A DNA stretch of 17,774 bases. Origin: Dissophora ornata (taxonomy: Eukaryota; Mortierellomycota; Mortierellomycetes; Mortierellales; Mortierellaceae). Under the pieces are notes generated by a model, which had not been told where the DNA came from, searched no databases, and was given only the letters and a program-made list of their open reading frames with translations. Numbering within the stretch: position 1 is the stretch's first letter; every line of letters starts with the position of its first letter. The DNA lies in contig MU616882.1 in the NCBI GenBank assembly GCA_025201705.1, positions 2,329 to 20,102 on the forward strand. The letters are read 5' to 3'. Positions 1 through 10,450 of this stretch are shown here, in pieces. The position numbers and the translations under genes are program-made.

Positions 1-85
1 AAAAAAAAAAAAAGCCGTTGCTGAACAACAAGTGCTGCTCGAGCTTTCATTCGCTTCGTTTAGAACCAACGCACCGCAATTCGCC
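1..85. promoter_or_regulatory. Leader/promoter edge of SHQ1
   Basis: The window opens with 13 consecutive A residues, followed by about 70 bases of non-coding leader up to the SHQ1 ATG. A poly(dA) tract just upstream of a fungal gene is a common nucleosome-excluding promoter element, but the tract is cut by the window edge and its full length is unknown. Confidence 0.35.
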
Positions 86-2645
86 ATGATCACCCCATCC
101 TTCACGGTCTCGCAGGAGGAGGACTTTGTCACTATCGTTATCAAGGCACCGCACATCAAGGTTGGTGCATGGAATCTCATTCCCCATGTTGATTCGATCG
201 ACTCTTTTGTACTTTGCTAACGCCTACTTCTGACTCCTTCCCTTCCATAGACTCAAAATGTGGACTTTGAGGTCGACGGCGCCGTCTTCAAGTTCAACTT
301 GAAGCCCTACTTTCTCAGGTTCGTCGGGGTCATGATTATTTCATCCCTTTCTCATTATTGCACAGGATTTTTAACATCTAAAAAACTCGGGCATGTTTTG
401 TGATCTTAGACTGACATTCCCAGGAAATGTCGTGGATGATGAACGTGCAAAGGCGGCATACAACGTCGGAGCAGGAGAACTGACAGTTGTCCTCCCCAAG
501 GAGACACCTGGCGAGCATTTCCCAGATCTGGACATGCTGACAAAACTGCTCGTACGGAAGGGTGATCTGACAGAGAAGCAGCAGATCAAGAGGCCGTTGA
601 TTGAAGTCATTAGCAGCGGAGACACTTTGGAGGGCACACAGCAGCTCGACAAAGACGAGGAGTTTGACTGGGAGATGCCACAGGAGATCAGACAAGAGGT
701 ACAGGACCCCAAATTGATCTGACCTTGAAGGAAGAAATAGATCATAGTCCGACTAGGTTCAGATCGTGCCCCACCGCTTTGCTAACGCTTCATGATGGAC
801 GCTACCTAGATCTTTTCAGAGGTGCGATACGGATTCAATAATCGATACTCTGGATTCTTTACACATGTTCAAGAGACTGCCAACGATGTGTTGGACGTCT
901 ACGACCCCGAGCACGCTACGTTTGAGATAAGGCGGCAGAACAGGATCAAGCGAGAAAACGACAAGTTTGACGACGAATATTATATGTAAGGGGTCGGTTA
1001 TTGTCGTAATGGATTGCAAGATAGAAGTAACGGTCTGACCAAGATGCATGTCGATGTTATGTAGGAACGACTTCATGACTGAGGAGGAGATTCAAGACGT
1101 GTTAAAATTCAAGACTCAATGGTGGAACGAGCTGCGGGCTATCCAAAAGGCTGAGAAAGGTATAATGTAGATCTTGACTCTTATGTTACAGCAAAGACCT
1201 GCAGCGACCTCGGGCTAATGTGTAAAGTGCGATCCAATTTCAACAATAGCGACGTCTATCAAGAAGGCGACATCGGAGACGATAGTGGCAACCCCGACTT
1301 TCACTACCAAGAAGCAAGATCTCCCCACTCTAGCACCAATTTCATCAACCACGTTCAAGTCGACCCTACTTTCCAACCAATCTCAGTCCTCCACTCCTTC
1401 TATCTTTAATATCGTCAAGGACGACTCTGAAGACACTGCATCCAACAGCCCTCTAGGTCCATTCGGACTAAAAGAAGTGTCCACCAAGACCATCTCGAGC
1501 AAAATTACAGAGACTAGCAAGAGTGGAAGTTTGATTGTGGATTTGGAAACAGCACCGGCTTCTACTCCAGACTACTTGATCCCGAAGGAGGAACCTCTGA
1601 TTGACGAAAGTGAACCAGTCAAACATCTGGGCGGTCATTCTATTACAATTGTGGATCCCTCAAGACCCTCTCTTAACAACCAGTTGGAGGACGATATGGC
1701 GGATCTGAGCCTCAACACGGGTGATTCATCCGTAAATATCAAGCCTTTCTCTGCAAAGGAGCAAGAGTTGATGCGCGATTTGCCCCGACGAGAATGTAAG
1801 GACGACTTGATGTCGATGCAACAACTTTCACTGCCACGACGAAAAAAAAAGGCATTCCCGTACCTTACTAAAGCACTCTCTCATGTTTTATTTTATGCAT
1901 AGATATCCTTGAAAACACAAAGTCAACATACCTCACCCTGATTGACATCTTGTTCGCATATAGTTACGACCTCCGAGTATCCGAAGGTGATACGACTGTC
2001 GAGACCGCCTGGACTATCTGCAAGCTCTCGCCTTCCATGGCTGCTTTGGACCAATTCACAACCCTGCGCGAGACCCTCTTGGCATCCTTCCGTCGCGCAC
2101 TTGCTTACCCTCTCAGCAGGAACTGGAACTTGGCGATGAAAGTCCTGCAGGATGTCTATGTGATCTTGAAGCTTGGTCGGAGAGGGATTTTGAGGGCCCT
2201 GTTGGCGATCAAGGATGTACTGGACCACGACGATGTGTATTACATTTATAGCAAGATGTTCATTGAGGACTATTGTGTATGGATCCAAAGTGCGAGCGAA
2301 AAAGTGGTCAGGACTTTGGCACATGAGTTGCATCACTTCAAGTTGGAAAAGTCAGAGCTTGGTTGGCACTTGGAGGAACTGGAAGCTTTGGCCAAGGAGG
2401 CGCCAGAGACGGGGGATGAGGATGATGAAGAAGAAGAGGACGATAAAGATACGTCGAGTGATGAGGATACGTCGAGTGACGATGACTCTTCGTCGGAAGA
2501 GGACAGCGGTAGCGAGGATGACGACAGTGAAGATGAAGACGAGGGCAAAGGCAGAGACAAGGACAAAAAAGACGAAGCCCAAATCAATGAGGAAGAAAGC
2601 ATTTTTATACAGGATGGACCCCGGCCGATGATTGTTGAACTCTAA
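86..2645 (+). CDS. SHQ1: SHQ1, H/ACA snoRNP assembly chaperone
   Basis: Exons 86-160, 251-318, 410-698, 822-985, 1065-1159, 1250-1795 and 1903-2645 join in phase to give about 659 aa. Residues 1-95 are an Hsp20/CS-like domain starting MITPSFTVSQEEDF and including LKPYFLRLTFPGNVVDDER, close to yeast Shq1. Residues 145-230 (YGFNNRYSGFF, KFDDEYYMNDFM) and about 390-575 (LPRREYILENTKSTYLTLID, DLRVSEGDTTVETAW, FRRALAYPLSRNW) form the SHQ1-specific helical domain. Family knowledge: SHQ1 binds the pseudouridine synthase Cbf5/dyskerin as an RNA mimic before H/ACA RNP assembly, in cytoplasm and nucleoplasm. About 155 Ser/Thr/Pro-rich residues (about 231-390) interrupt the helical domain, and the last 75 or so residues are an Asp/Glu/Ser tail. 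The ATG is the first in frame where homology starts. Introns carry GTAAG-like donors and CTAAC or CTAAT branch sites (for example near 215, 781 and 1215). The intron 3 acceptor is a CAGAG tandem; using AG 820-821 keeps the frame. Confidence 0.95.
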
Positions 2646-2765
2646 AATATAAACGAAATAGCATTGCAATACAATATTCATGAAATAGAAGAAATGTAAA
2701 CTACATTGGTATGTATCAGATTTCATGACATGAAGAAACACGCTGATGGAAGTGAAGGGCTGTTG
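2646..2765. other. Convergent 3' intergenic region of SHQ1 and TRP-like gene
   Basis: Only 120 bp separate the two stop codons. The stretch is AT-rich just after SHQ1 (aaaatataaacgaaatag), and I see no perfect AATAAA on either strand. The two 3' UTRs therefore probably overlap as antisense tails, which is common for convergent genes in compact fungal genomes. Confidence 0.5.
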
Positions 2766-5700
2766 TTAACGCGCAGCTCGCGTATCTCCATGGGCACCAG
2801 ATACTGTCAACGGTCTACGTGGTAGAGTGAGTGATATAGTCGACAGTGCACGCTGCTTATTGGACGAAGAGAGTCCAGTCTGTCGTGGTGATGCCGCCAA
2901 TGAACACTCTACCACGTTCGAAGAGCTTCGCCGAAACTGACCAAGCGTCGGAGCAGTAGCATTACTCTTGGCTCGACGACTGTTTGGTTCTTGCTCCAAT
3001 GCATTCACAGCGTTCTCCTGGGAAGCGCCTGAGATGATTGAAGAGGTGGGTGTCAGCTGTAGATGCAGCTCTTGTGGCAGCCCCTTTGAGTTTGAGGCGA
3101 TGTCAACTTGCGTGGTAGGGGCCACTGTGGTAGTCTTCGCAGAAGTGACTATTGACAAAGATGAGGCTTGAAGAGCTATCATGGCATCCGCTGTTACGCT
3201 GGCCGAGAACGGAGTCATCGGCAACGAAGGGATCGGAATCTGTGGAGGAGGAACCATTGCTCTAGGATTTGTGATAATCCTCAATCCCGGTGCCGATCTC
3301 TTCGAGTTTCCAACTGCAGTAGAGGATGCTCCCAGAGGCGCGATCGACGAAGCATCAGATGTGACTACAGTGTGGTCGTGTGTCGACTGGCTCTCACGGC
3401 GAGAGTTTTTACCGCCCTGGATTGCATTAGGGACGTTGGAATGCATGTGGGGCGGCGATGATGCTACAGGTGCAGATGCGGGGCCTTCTTCGTTGGGTGA
3501 AGCGAGGTTTGCGTTGTAGAGGTCGTCTGGGTGCTGGTAATCTGGATGGGAGGGTGAGAGCGGGTGGATGTTTCGCTGACCTGCAGCGACCGTTCGATGG
3601 ATCGCACCGTAAACGCCTCCGGAGGACCGATGAGAGAGCCGTTCGTCTGGGAAGCGATACTCTTCAAAGTTTGGGGTGGCTGCCGACACGGATGCAATTG
3701 GAGCGGTAAATGATGACTCACGGGCTTCTGTGAGAGATGTTAAAGAATTGGGAGACACAGCATCTGAGCTGTCTTCTTGGTGGATACCGAGGACTGGCGA
3801 CATGGATAGTGGCGTGACGAGTATTGCAGAGGAGAAGGACGACCGCCTAGGCTCGGTCAATGAAGGCGAAGGCGGCCCAGAAAGAAGGCTATCCGGGATA
3901 TATGTCGCTCTGAAGGTCGGCAACGGTTCTAGTCTGGATACACGGGCGATGCGAGAATTATGCTGACGGGACCTTGTACCAGGCAAGCTAAAGGTCATTG
4001 GCTCAAGGTCTTGACGCGACGCTCCCATAGAAAGAGGTCTTCTGCGGCGCTGCTGTTGCTGTTGCAACTCGCACTCAATGTCGACTTGACGAGCCTGTTG
4101 CTGCAGAGGAAACGACGCATGCCGATTGATGGTATGTACATTCATAGTCCTGTTCCCTTGCTGGTCTCCTAGGTGAGCATTGGATTCGCTACGGCGACGC
4201 GTCATGTATGCAGACTGGACCCAAGGTTCCTCGGGGTCAGCGAGAGGAACAGCAAGTGCGGTGTGAGCCGGTCCATCTTCAAGATTGTCGTCGATTTCCT
4301 CGAAACCATTCTCGCGCTGCTCAAGCGCTTCCTCTCGTGCCTGTTGTTCCTTCAAGATCTTGGACTGGATGCTTGCGGGCAAGTACGAAGGGTTGTAGTA
4401 GTCAAGGATAAAGGACGAATGACTGTCAATACTCTGCGCCGAATCTCGTGAAGATCCTCGGAGGACCTCTTCGTCTTTGTTTTGGGCAGGAACTGAGTTT
4501 TGATTGCCTTGACTCGAATATCTGCCGGGGATCACATCCTTCTCGAAATCTTCGTCCTCAGTACCGAATCCATCATCCTCGTCGTCACTGGCAGGCGTAC
4601 ATCGGATCGTAGGATTGGATCCAATTCCCATCATGCCCACAAGACTTGTCATACTCTCGCCGCCAACTCGAGAGCGCTCGCTTGCCATCCTGCCCTGAGG
4701 ATCGTTATCGTCATCATGATGGTCTCTTTCATGCTTTTCATGGTCCTTGACCGAGATCACAAGGACCTCTTCGCGGTCCAATGGATTCGCGTTGTTCTTC
4801 TTCTTTCGCTCCTTGGCCTCCTTCCTGGCCTTCACGACCAACCAAAGTCTCCAAAGAGCTCTCCCAAGCTGATAAAAGACCAAGCACGCAAGAACGACCA
4901 TCATGAGCGCTTGCGTGCCCGCGATGATCACACCCACAACGGTTCTGGAGACAGTTGAAACAGTCGCGCCCTCGATCAAGACTGCAAGCATTACCACGTT
5001 AAAGACCCTGACGCACCCCAGGACACCATTCAAGCGATTTGGTGTCTTGTTTGCAAAGGGGTGCTTCCAGATCAAAAGCGCAGCAAAGCAGACCTCAACT
5101 AGGAGTAACAAACATGTCTGGGCCCATGAGTCCGACGTACCGTGGCGATCCAGACCGGCGCCGTTGCCACCATAACCCAGTCCGACAATGGCGGCCTTCA
5201 AGATCTGGTAGATCAGGACGGGAACAAAGAACCAGTAAGCCGAAAGCACGTATTGGTCGTAGAGTGCGCCATATTTGGATTTAAGTCTCTCATCAAAGAA
5301 CAGACTGGTCCCGCCTGCGCGACGAAGCCTGAGCGTAATGTAGGTGACCAAAGCGAGGAAGAGCAATAGTGTCATGACCGCCAATAGCGTAATCGCCCAA
5401 CAGTCCTGAAGGGTGAGCTGATAAAAGGCCATGGTCGCCACCGCAAAGTAGGCCAACAGGATCACTCGAAGCATATTCCCGAGGTAATAAGAGCTGAATC
5501 GTCGTCGGAGCTTTGTGAATTTCCCAGGGCGGATGTAAGCGTACCCTTCCAACGCAATCCGGAGGACCAAGGCCAAAAGCGATGTAGCGAGGAGCAGGAT
5601 CAGGAAGAGAAAGAGCGAGGTCATGAACATATTTTTCGCAGGAATGTTGAGACGCTGGCCGAAGGAAGCAAGACCAGGTTCGGTCAGCTGGTTTGTCGAG

Positions 5701-7405
5701 GGGTGATACACACTCTGGGGCCATGATACGGACGGCGTGGGTTGAGGGACCAAAGTTGACAACGACGGTTGTACAGATGCCGTGGATTTTAAATTCGAGA
5801 TATCTCCAAAACGGTTCATAAGGGAGCTGTTTGTCATTGAAGGCAGTGTACCTGCGCCGGAATGAACTGGGGTTGGAGTTGAAGTGGGTGTCGGAGTGCC
5901 GGCGCTGGAAACTTGGCGTCTACTAAGTTGCCGTGATTCGGACTTGAAAGCAGCTGTTGACGACATGAGCCGCGAGGCATCAATTTTCGAGGTATCGATT
6001 GTCTGAGGCTTGCTACTATTTAGAGCCGCCTTCCCCACCATAGCCTTTGTCGCGCCGTCTACAATCGACTGCATCGATAGTAGAGTCACCGTCTTATTGC
6101 TCTCAGGTCCCGTCGTCGTCGTACTGTTTGTCGCGTTGCTGCTTCCAATGTTTCCATTATACAAAATCTCCTTGGACAGGCTCTCCTGGTCTGGATTCAC
6201 ACTCTCGTTCTTCGAAGTCCTGGATCTCAACCCATCGATCGCCGTACTCCAACTTTCTGACGGAACCAATCCCATGCTCCAGGCAAAGTTCTGCGTCCAC
6301 TGCTGCAACAACTCTGGGTATTCCAAATTCAGGGATCCAGACATGGAAATAAACTGGCAGAATGATACTATATCCCAAACAGATGGGGACAATCCACTGG
6401 AAGGATTCGCTCCACTACCAGTTCCACCTCCAGCAGCGGCGGCCAGAGGCATGGTCGTCAGCACGGCTGCAGATGTGAGTGAGGCGAGAATGCTGGATAT
6501 GGCAGTGAGAGCAATGGCAGCAGCGGTCAAAGAGACCGAAGCGATGGTGATGGCAGGGGACTGGGCGCTGACAGTATTGGTCAATGGGACGGAGGTGCAG
6601 AGGATTGGATTTCCTTGGGCGTTGTAGAGTTGAATCGAAGCGAGGGCTTCGACCGCGGGGAGAGAAAAGAGTTGTCGAGGGAGTTGTTCTGGAAGCAAGG
6701 TTGGGGCTGGGAAGGTCTCGTGAAACGAGAATCGTCCTTTGAAACTGTAGTGCCGATGATACGATGTTGTGTCTTTCGTTAGGCGGGGAGTTGAGTATAC
6801 AAAGACATGATATAACAAAAAAAGTGCTCTTGAGAATAAAAAGCCCAGGTAACCTTACTGAGGGATGAGTGGCGCGACTTTAGCAAGCTCGATCTTTTGG
6901 TCGTAGAAGACGCGGTCGTACGCTGTCAACAAGATGTGGGCTATACATGTAGAGAACGTGAAAAAAACGGGGGTGGTTCAACATCGTCATCGTCGCGTGC
7001 ACATCATCTCGATTGCTATTCAGACGTGGATAGTTGAAAAAGAAAACTCGTGTTACCTGTGGTCGCGTCAAATTCGTTTTCGGTAGACCCCTCTGCCCGC
7101 AATGAGATCGTGTTGGATTCGCCATCGTACAAGACTCCCAGACTGGACAGTGTAATAGCAGAATCATTTCCGTATTCCGATGATGATGAGGGCGAGTATG
7201 GACTACAAATTCGGAAGCCAATCGAGCGAATAATGTTTTCAGATGCTGGAAGGTTCTCTGCAGGCTTATCGTGCTCTGTGGTCGAGATTGCTGCTGGCGC
7301 GGACTGAACAAGGGTTGAAGGTACGAAAGACGACGCAAGGGCCAGTAGGACAATTCCCTTTCCCAACACTCCCCGCATCTTGGGAGAAAAACCCTTCCGC
7401 CTCAT
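2766..7405 (-). CDS. TRP-like fungal ion channel / ML-domain membrane protein
   Basis: On the minus strand, exons 7405-7057, 6940-6859 and 6744-2766 join in phase (phases 1 and 2) to give about 1469 aa. Residues 1 to about 45 are a signal peptide (GIVLLALASSFVPSTLVQSA). Residues 50-200 form a lumenal region like the ML-like domain that precedes fungal TRP domains; Cys is seen in FRICSPYSPSS and GNPILCTS. A first hydrophobic segment lies at about 208-232. SPSVWDIVSFCQFISMSG and QWTQNFAWSMGLV match the TRP-like (Flc/Spray/Pkd2) family, followed by about 220 Ser/Thr-rich residues. Seven further membrane segments lie at about 516-780. The remaining 690 or so residues are polar and predicted disordered, with acidic patches and QQQQQRRRRP. 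Relatives act in calcium handling, FAD or lipid transport, and wall integrity in ER, Golgi or plasma membrane; which role applies here is unknown. A second ATG at 7378 has A at -3 and would also keep the signal peptide. Intron 2 has a CTAAC branch site near 6781. Confidence 0.88.
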
Positions 7406-8684
7406 TGCTGCTGCAGAGATACTGGTTGTGTATTGAAGGCGTGTAGGATGATTGAGGAAGATGCGCGATTCAACTATAGCAGAGTTCGGGCAAGTTGTTG
7501 CTGGAGCGAGGCTTGAGAACAATTAGTGGATATTCGGTGGGAGGCGGTCAAAGGAACGAGCTTATTATGCCGATGGTTGACAGCATATGATGGGACGAGA
7601 ACAGCAAGGGTATCTATCCAATGTTTAAAAAGGTGATATCAAAAGGACAAAAGGGTTATGAGGAGTTTAAAAACGAAAAAATGCGAGAAGTGAAGTGAAG
7701 AGAGAAAAATCTGATGCAAGTGAGAAGAAACGATGTTGAACTCGAATAGGCTTCATGCGCGAGAAGAAAAGGTCGGATATAGCCATCTACGCTGTTATAT
7801 AGTCATAGGAAGGAAAGATCGTTGAGTCGATGAGAGGGCCTTGTTCCTGCACTTTGGTGTTCTTGCCGAGAGCGAGCACGCCGCAGTTGGTCGGTTCTTT
7901 TTGTTTTGGTTTGTCTTTGTCTCTTTCCCTACCCCTCTGTATTCGCGTCGATCCCAGCTCATCGGGAATCCCTTTACGATTCACCCTCCCCGTCCAGAAG
8001 GAATATGAATGAGGATATGGTCATTAAGCTATTACTGCATAGGATAGAACCCAATTCATCCCGGCTCCTGGAGAGGTCATCCTGTGAGGACTGTATAATG
8101 GAATGATACTGGATCTGAACCGGAACATGTCTTCTGGAGTAACAGAAGATGAGGGGGGGAAGCGATTTTGAGACGTTGGCTGTGCTGTCATTTCCCGCTC
8201 CAAGGTGCGCTCTGTACGTATAGACTGTGCAAGATGGAGGGACCTTCAAGGATGGATCAGAAGTACCGCAAGTGTATGTAACCGGACAACAAGCCATGCA
8301 TTTATTTCCTTTGGATGGAAAACGCTTCAAAAGGAGAACAAAATAGGATACACATCATGCAACTGCTAACAAGGAGGCGGCGCACCTCCGTGAATATTTT
8401 AGCATGCTATGCTTACACGAGATATACGATCCACAGTCCATTGTTGCGGGACGGAGGACCGCCCCAAAACCACCGTTCCTATCCTTGAATGACGCACCGT
8501 AGCCGCACAAAGAGAGATGAGGTACTCTATTTTTATTACAGCAGACCAGCAGAGAATCCTTCGCTTATAAATCATCACGATCTTCCTGCTTGGCGATCTT
8601 CTCTGAGTAACTTCTGTGGACCTGGTCACTTCTGGCGATGTGGCCATTAGCTATTCACAGGATAGGATCCAGTGGCAGTTCACC
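7406..8684. other. Intergenic region: TRP-like gene promoter and 3' flank of the next gene
   Basis: About 1.28 kb without a supportable gene. The right part should hold the 3' UTR of the minus-strand gene ending at 8685; a minus-strand AATAAA sits at 8537-8532, about 150 bases after its stop. The left part upstream of 7405 should be the promoter and leader of the TRP-like gene. Open frames here are short, lack coding-like codon use and lack homology. No tRNA-like T-loop sequence was seen. A small hairpin (ggaggcggcgcacctcc) lies near 8374-8390. Confidence 0.5.
8532..8537 (-). terminator. Poly(A) signal AATAAA for the minus-strand secretory gene
   Basis: The plus strand reads TTTATT here, giving a perfect AATAAA on the minus strand about 150 bases beyond the stop codon at 8685. 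Its position suits a cleavage and polyadenylation signal; use is inferred. Confidence 0.4.
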
Positions 8685-10089
8685 TTAGGGTATTCCAACA
8701 AATTCGTCTAAGAGCCCGTCAAGCCCGTCGCCCTCGTCATGGGTAGGCTTTGTTGTGGGAGTTTTGCCTGTGTTTCCATTCGTGGCGGTCATCGACTTCC
8801 CTGCTCTAACCGCGGTGGTAGTAGGCGTCGGCGTCAGCGTAGGGACCCCAGTGGCGGCTTTTTTCCCACCCCCAAAGATGTTATCGAAAATACCAGCTAT
8901 GCCTCCTTTGTTGGTAGGTGCCGGTGTCGGCGTGGAGACTGCGGTTGTTGTGCTCTTCTTTCCATCGCCAAAGACGTCGGTTCCTCCTCTTGTGGTAGGT
9001 GTCGGTGTCGGCGTGGAGACTGCAGTTGTTGTGCTCTTCTTTCCATCACCAGAGACGCCGACCCTTCCTCCTGCAATAGGTGTCGGTGTCGGCGTGGAGA
9101 CTCCAGCTGCTGCGCTCTTCTTTCCGCCTCCGAAGATGCCATCGAAAAAACCACCGATCCCTCCTCCGCTGGTAAGCGTTGGCTTGGTGTTTCCATCCTT
9201 GGCAATAACCGCCGTCGGTAGCGCAGGTGCAGCAACCTTACCAATAATACCGTTTATAAACCCTCCAAGATTTGGAAGAGGATCGGGGCCTTTATCAATG
9301 CAAGGTGGCGGCGGATGAGGATTCGTCGCAAAGACATCCAGAAAACTGACGCTGAAGCAAAGGTTCTGCAAGAAGTGGATGACGCTGAGAAACACTGGTA
9401 CAAGTGGTAGACCTGTAAGGTGATCGAGTAGCCCTTGTGCTAAGAAGTCATTTCCTGAGGTTAACTTGCCTGACGAGACAACGCCACCGATACTGTATTG
9501 CGCAAATCAAATGAGGGTCAATGGCTTGAACGGGAGAATAGGGACTATTGCGTCTGGAATATAAAATGGAGAAGCATGGTCGATGGTCTTACACTGCAAA
9601 GTTGACGCGTTCAGTAAGGTCTTCCTCTGCGCACTGGCAGGTTGCACTTGCGGCAGTGAAATCTTTTGCGAGAGGATAGGCGCACCCAGCAATAGTCGTT
9701 TTTAGATCCATATCCTGGCGTGTCGTGCGTTCCTCACAGGCGGTTTTACAGAGGCCATGGAATGCAGTGCAGTACCCGTCGACAGTGCTGACTAGAGGCT
9801 CGAAGTGTTGGATAGGAAGCTGATCAAGCACTTTGCGGGTCTTTATCATGGCATACTCGATGTCTTCGTCAGTAAATGTCGATTGCTGCTGCTGCTGCTG
9901 TTGTTGTTTCTTATGTCGTTGCTGCCGCTGATGTTGGCGCTGCTTTCGTTCTGCGGGGGCCGGGTTCTTGAATGGCGAGTGCTGTTGTCGATCATGCTGA
10001 TGGTCGTGTTGTAATTGCTGTTGTTGTTTCTGAGCACTTACAATGGACAAGGTTATTGCCAGAAAGAGCACTGGTGGAAGGGTATGCAT
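8685..10089 (-). CDS. Secretory-pathway protein with six-Cys module and tandem Thr-Pro repeats
   Basis: Exon 1 (10089-9593) and exon 2 (9492-8685) join in phase 2 to give about 434 aa. The donor is GTAAG at 9592 and the acceptor ends ATACAG. Residues 1-19 are a clear signal peptide (MHTLPPVLFLAITLSIVSAQ). A His/Gln-rich segment with QQQQQQQQ follows (to about 70), then a module with Cys at about 107, 114, 118, 136, 151 and 153, probably three disulfides. Residues 190-220 are strongly hydrophobic (VPVFLSVIHFLQNLCFSVSF) and could be a membrane segment or a buried helix. The rest consists of Gly/Thr/Pro repeats around GDGKKSTTTAVSTPTPTPTT, encoded by an 81-bp tandem repeat and flanked by GGFFDGIFGGGKK-type motifs. 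The Thr-Pro runs suit O-mannosylated cell-wall or surface proteins. I do not recognise the family and name no function. The gene diverges from the FKBP gene at 10451. Confidence 0.75.
8824..9175 (-). repeat. 81-bp coding minisatellite in the secretory protein gene
   Basis: Near-identical units begin at plus-strand positions 8917, 8998 and 9079, exactly 81 bp apart, each starting with a form of ggtgYcggtgtcggcgtgg. A more diverged unit starts at about 8824, 93 bp before the next. Each unit encodes 27 residues around GKKSTTTAVSTPTPTP, so copy changes keep the reading frame. Confidence 0.85.
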
Positions 10090-10450
10090 GTTAGTAGTCT
10101 GGGCCAGGTGCAGAATAGAGAAGAGAAGGCGAGGGCGAAATAAGTAGAGGAAGCAGACGAGGAGGACCTGGTGCCAACTGAGAACAACACAGCAGAGATT
10201 CTGTTCTGATGCGGTAGTATGCGCAGACGACATGCAGCGCATATGTCCGGTGCGTAGCGCGTCGATGCCAAAGCTGTGCTTCTGAAACGAGACTTTGCTG
10301 CACTACTGATTGGGATGCGCCCCAATTGGATCGGATCTGTGGGCAGCACGCGATTGGTTGGCTTTGATTCCCAGTATGGGAGGTCATTCCCATTTTCTGC
10401 ATTCCATCTCCTTCTCCTCATCATCACTCGCCCCATCTAAATCACACATC
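10090..10450. promoter_or_regulatory. Divergent promoter region with clustered CCAAT boxes
   Basis: This 361-bp interval separates the start codons of the minus-strand secretory protein and the plus-strand FKBP. CCAAT motifs cluster within 50 bp: ATTGG at 10309-10313, the palindrome CCAATTGG at 10322-10329 and ATTGG at 10353-10357, about 95-140 bp before the FKBP ATG. CCAAT boxes are targets of the HAP/NF-Y complex in fungi. A CT-rich stretch (tctccttctcctcatcatcac) just before the FKBP ATG suits a fungal transcription start region. Confidence 0.5.

Noticed and set aside
1160..1249. SHQ1 intron 5 ending at the AG at 1190-1191
   Set aside because: That frame ends at 1409 without SHQ1 homology. 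The AG at 1248-1249 follows a CTAAT branch site and joins the long exon in phase.
6819..7015. Start of the TRP-like protein at the ATG at 6818
   Set aside because: That ATG lies within intron 2. Upstream exons supply a signal peptide and the rest of the lumenal domain in matching phase.
8824..9175. CRISPR-like or satellite array
   Set aside because: The units are contiguous, in frame and coding, with no unique spacers, and the genome is eukaryotic.
8755..9318. Plus-strand Val/Gly-rich repetitive frame of 187 codons
   Set aside because: It is the antisense shadow of the 81-bp coding repeat. The minus-strand frame has a signal peptide, splice sites and better codon use.
10090..10450. Unfolded-protein-response element upstream of the ER FKBP
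   Set aside because: No CAGCGTG-type or CCAAT-N9-CCACG element was found; only CCAAT boxes are visible.
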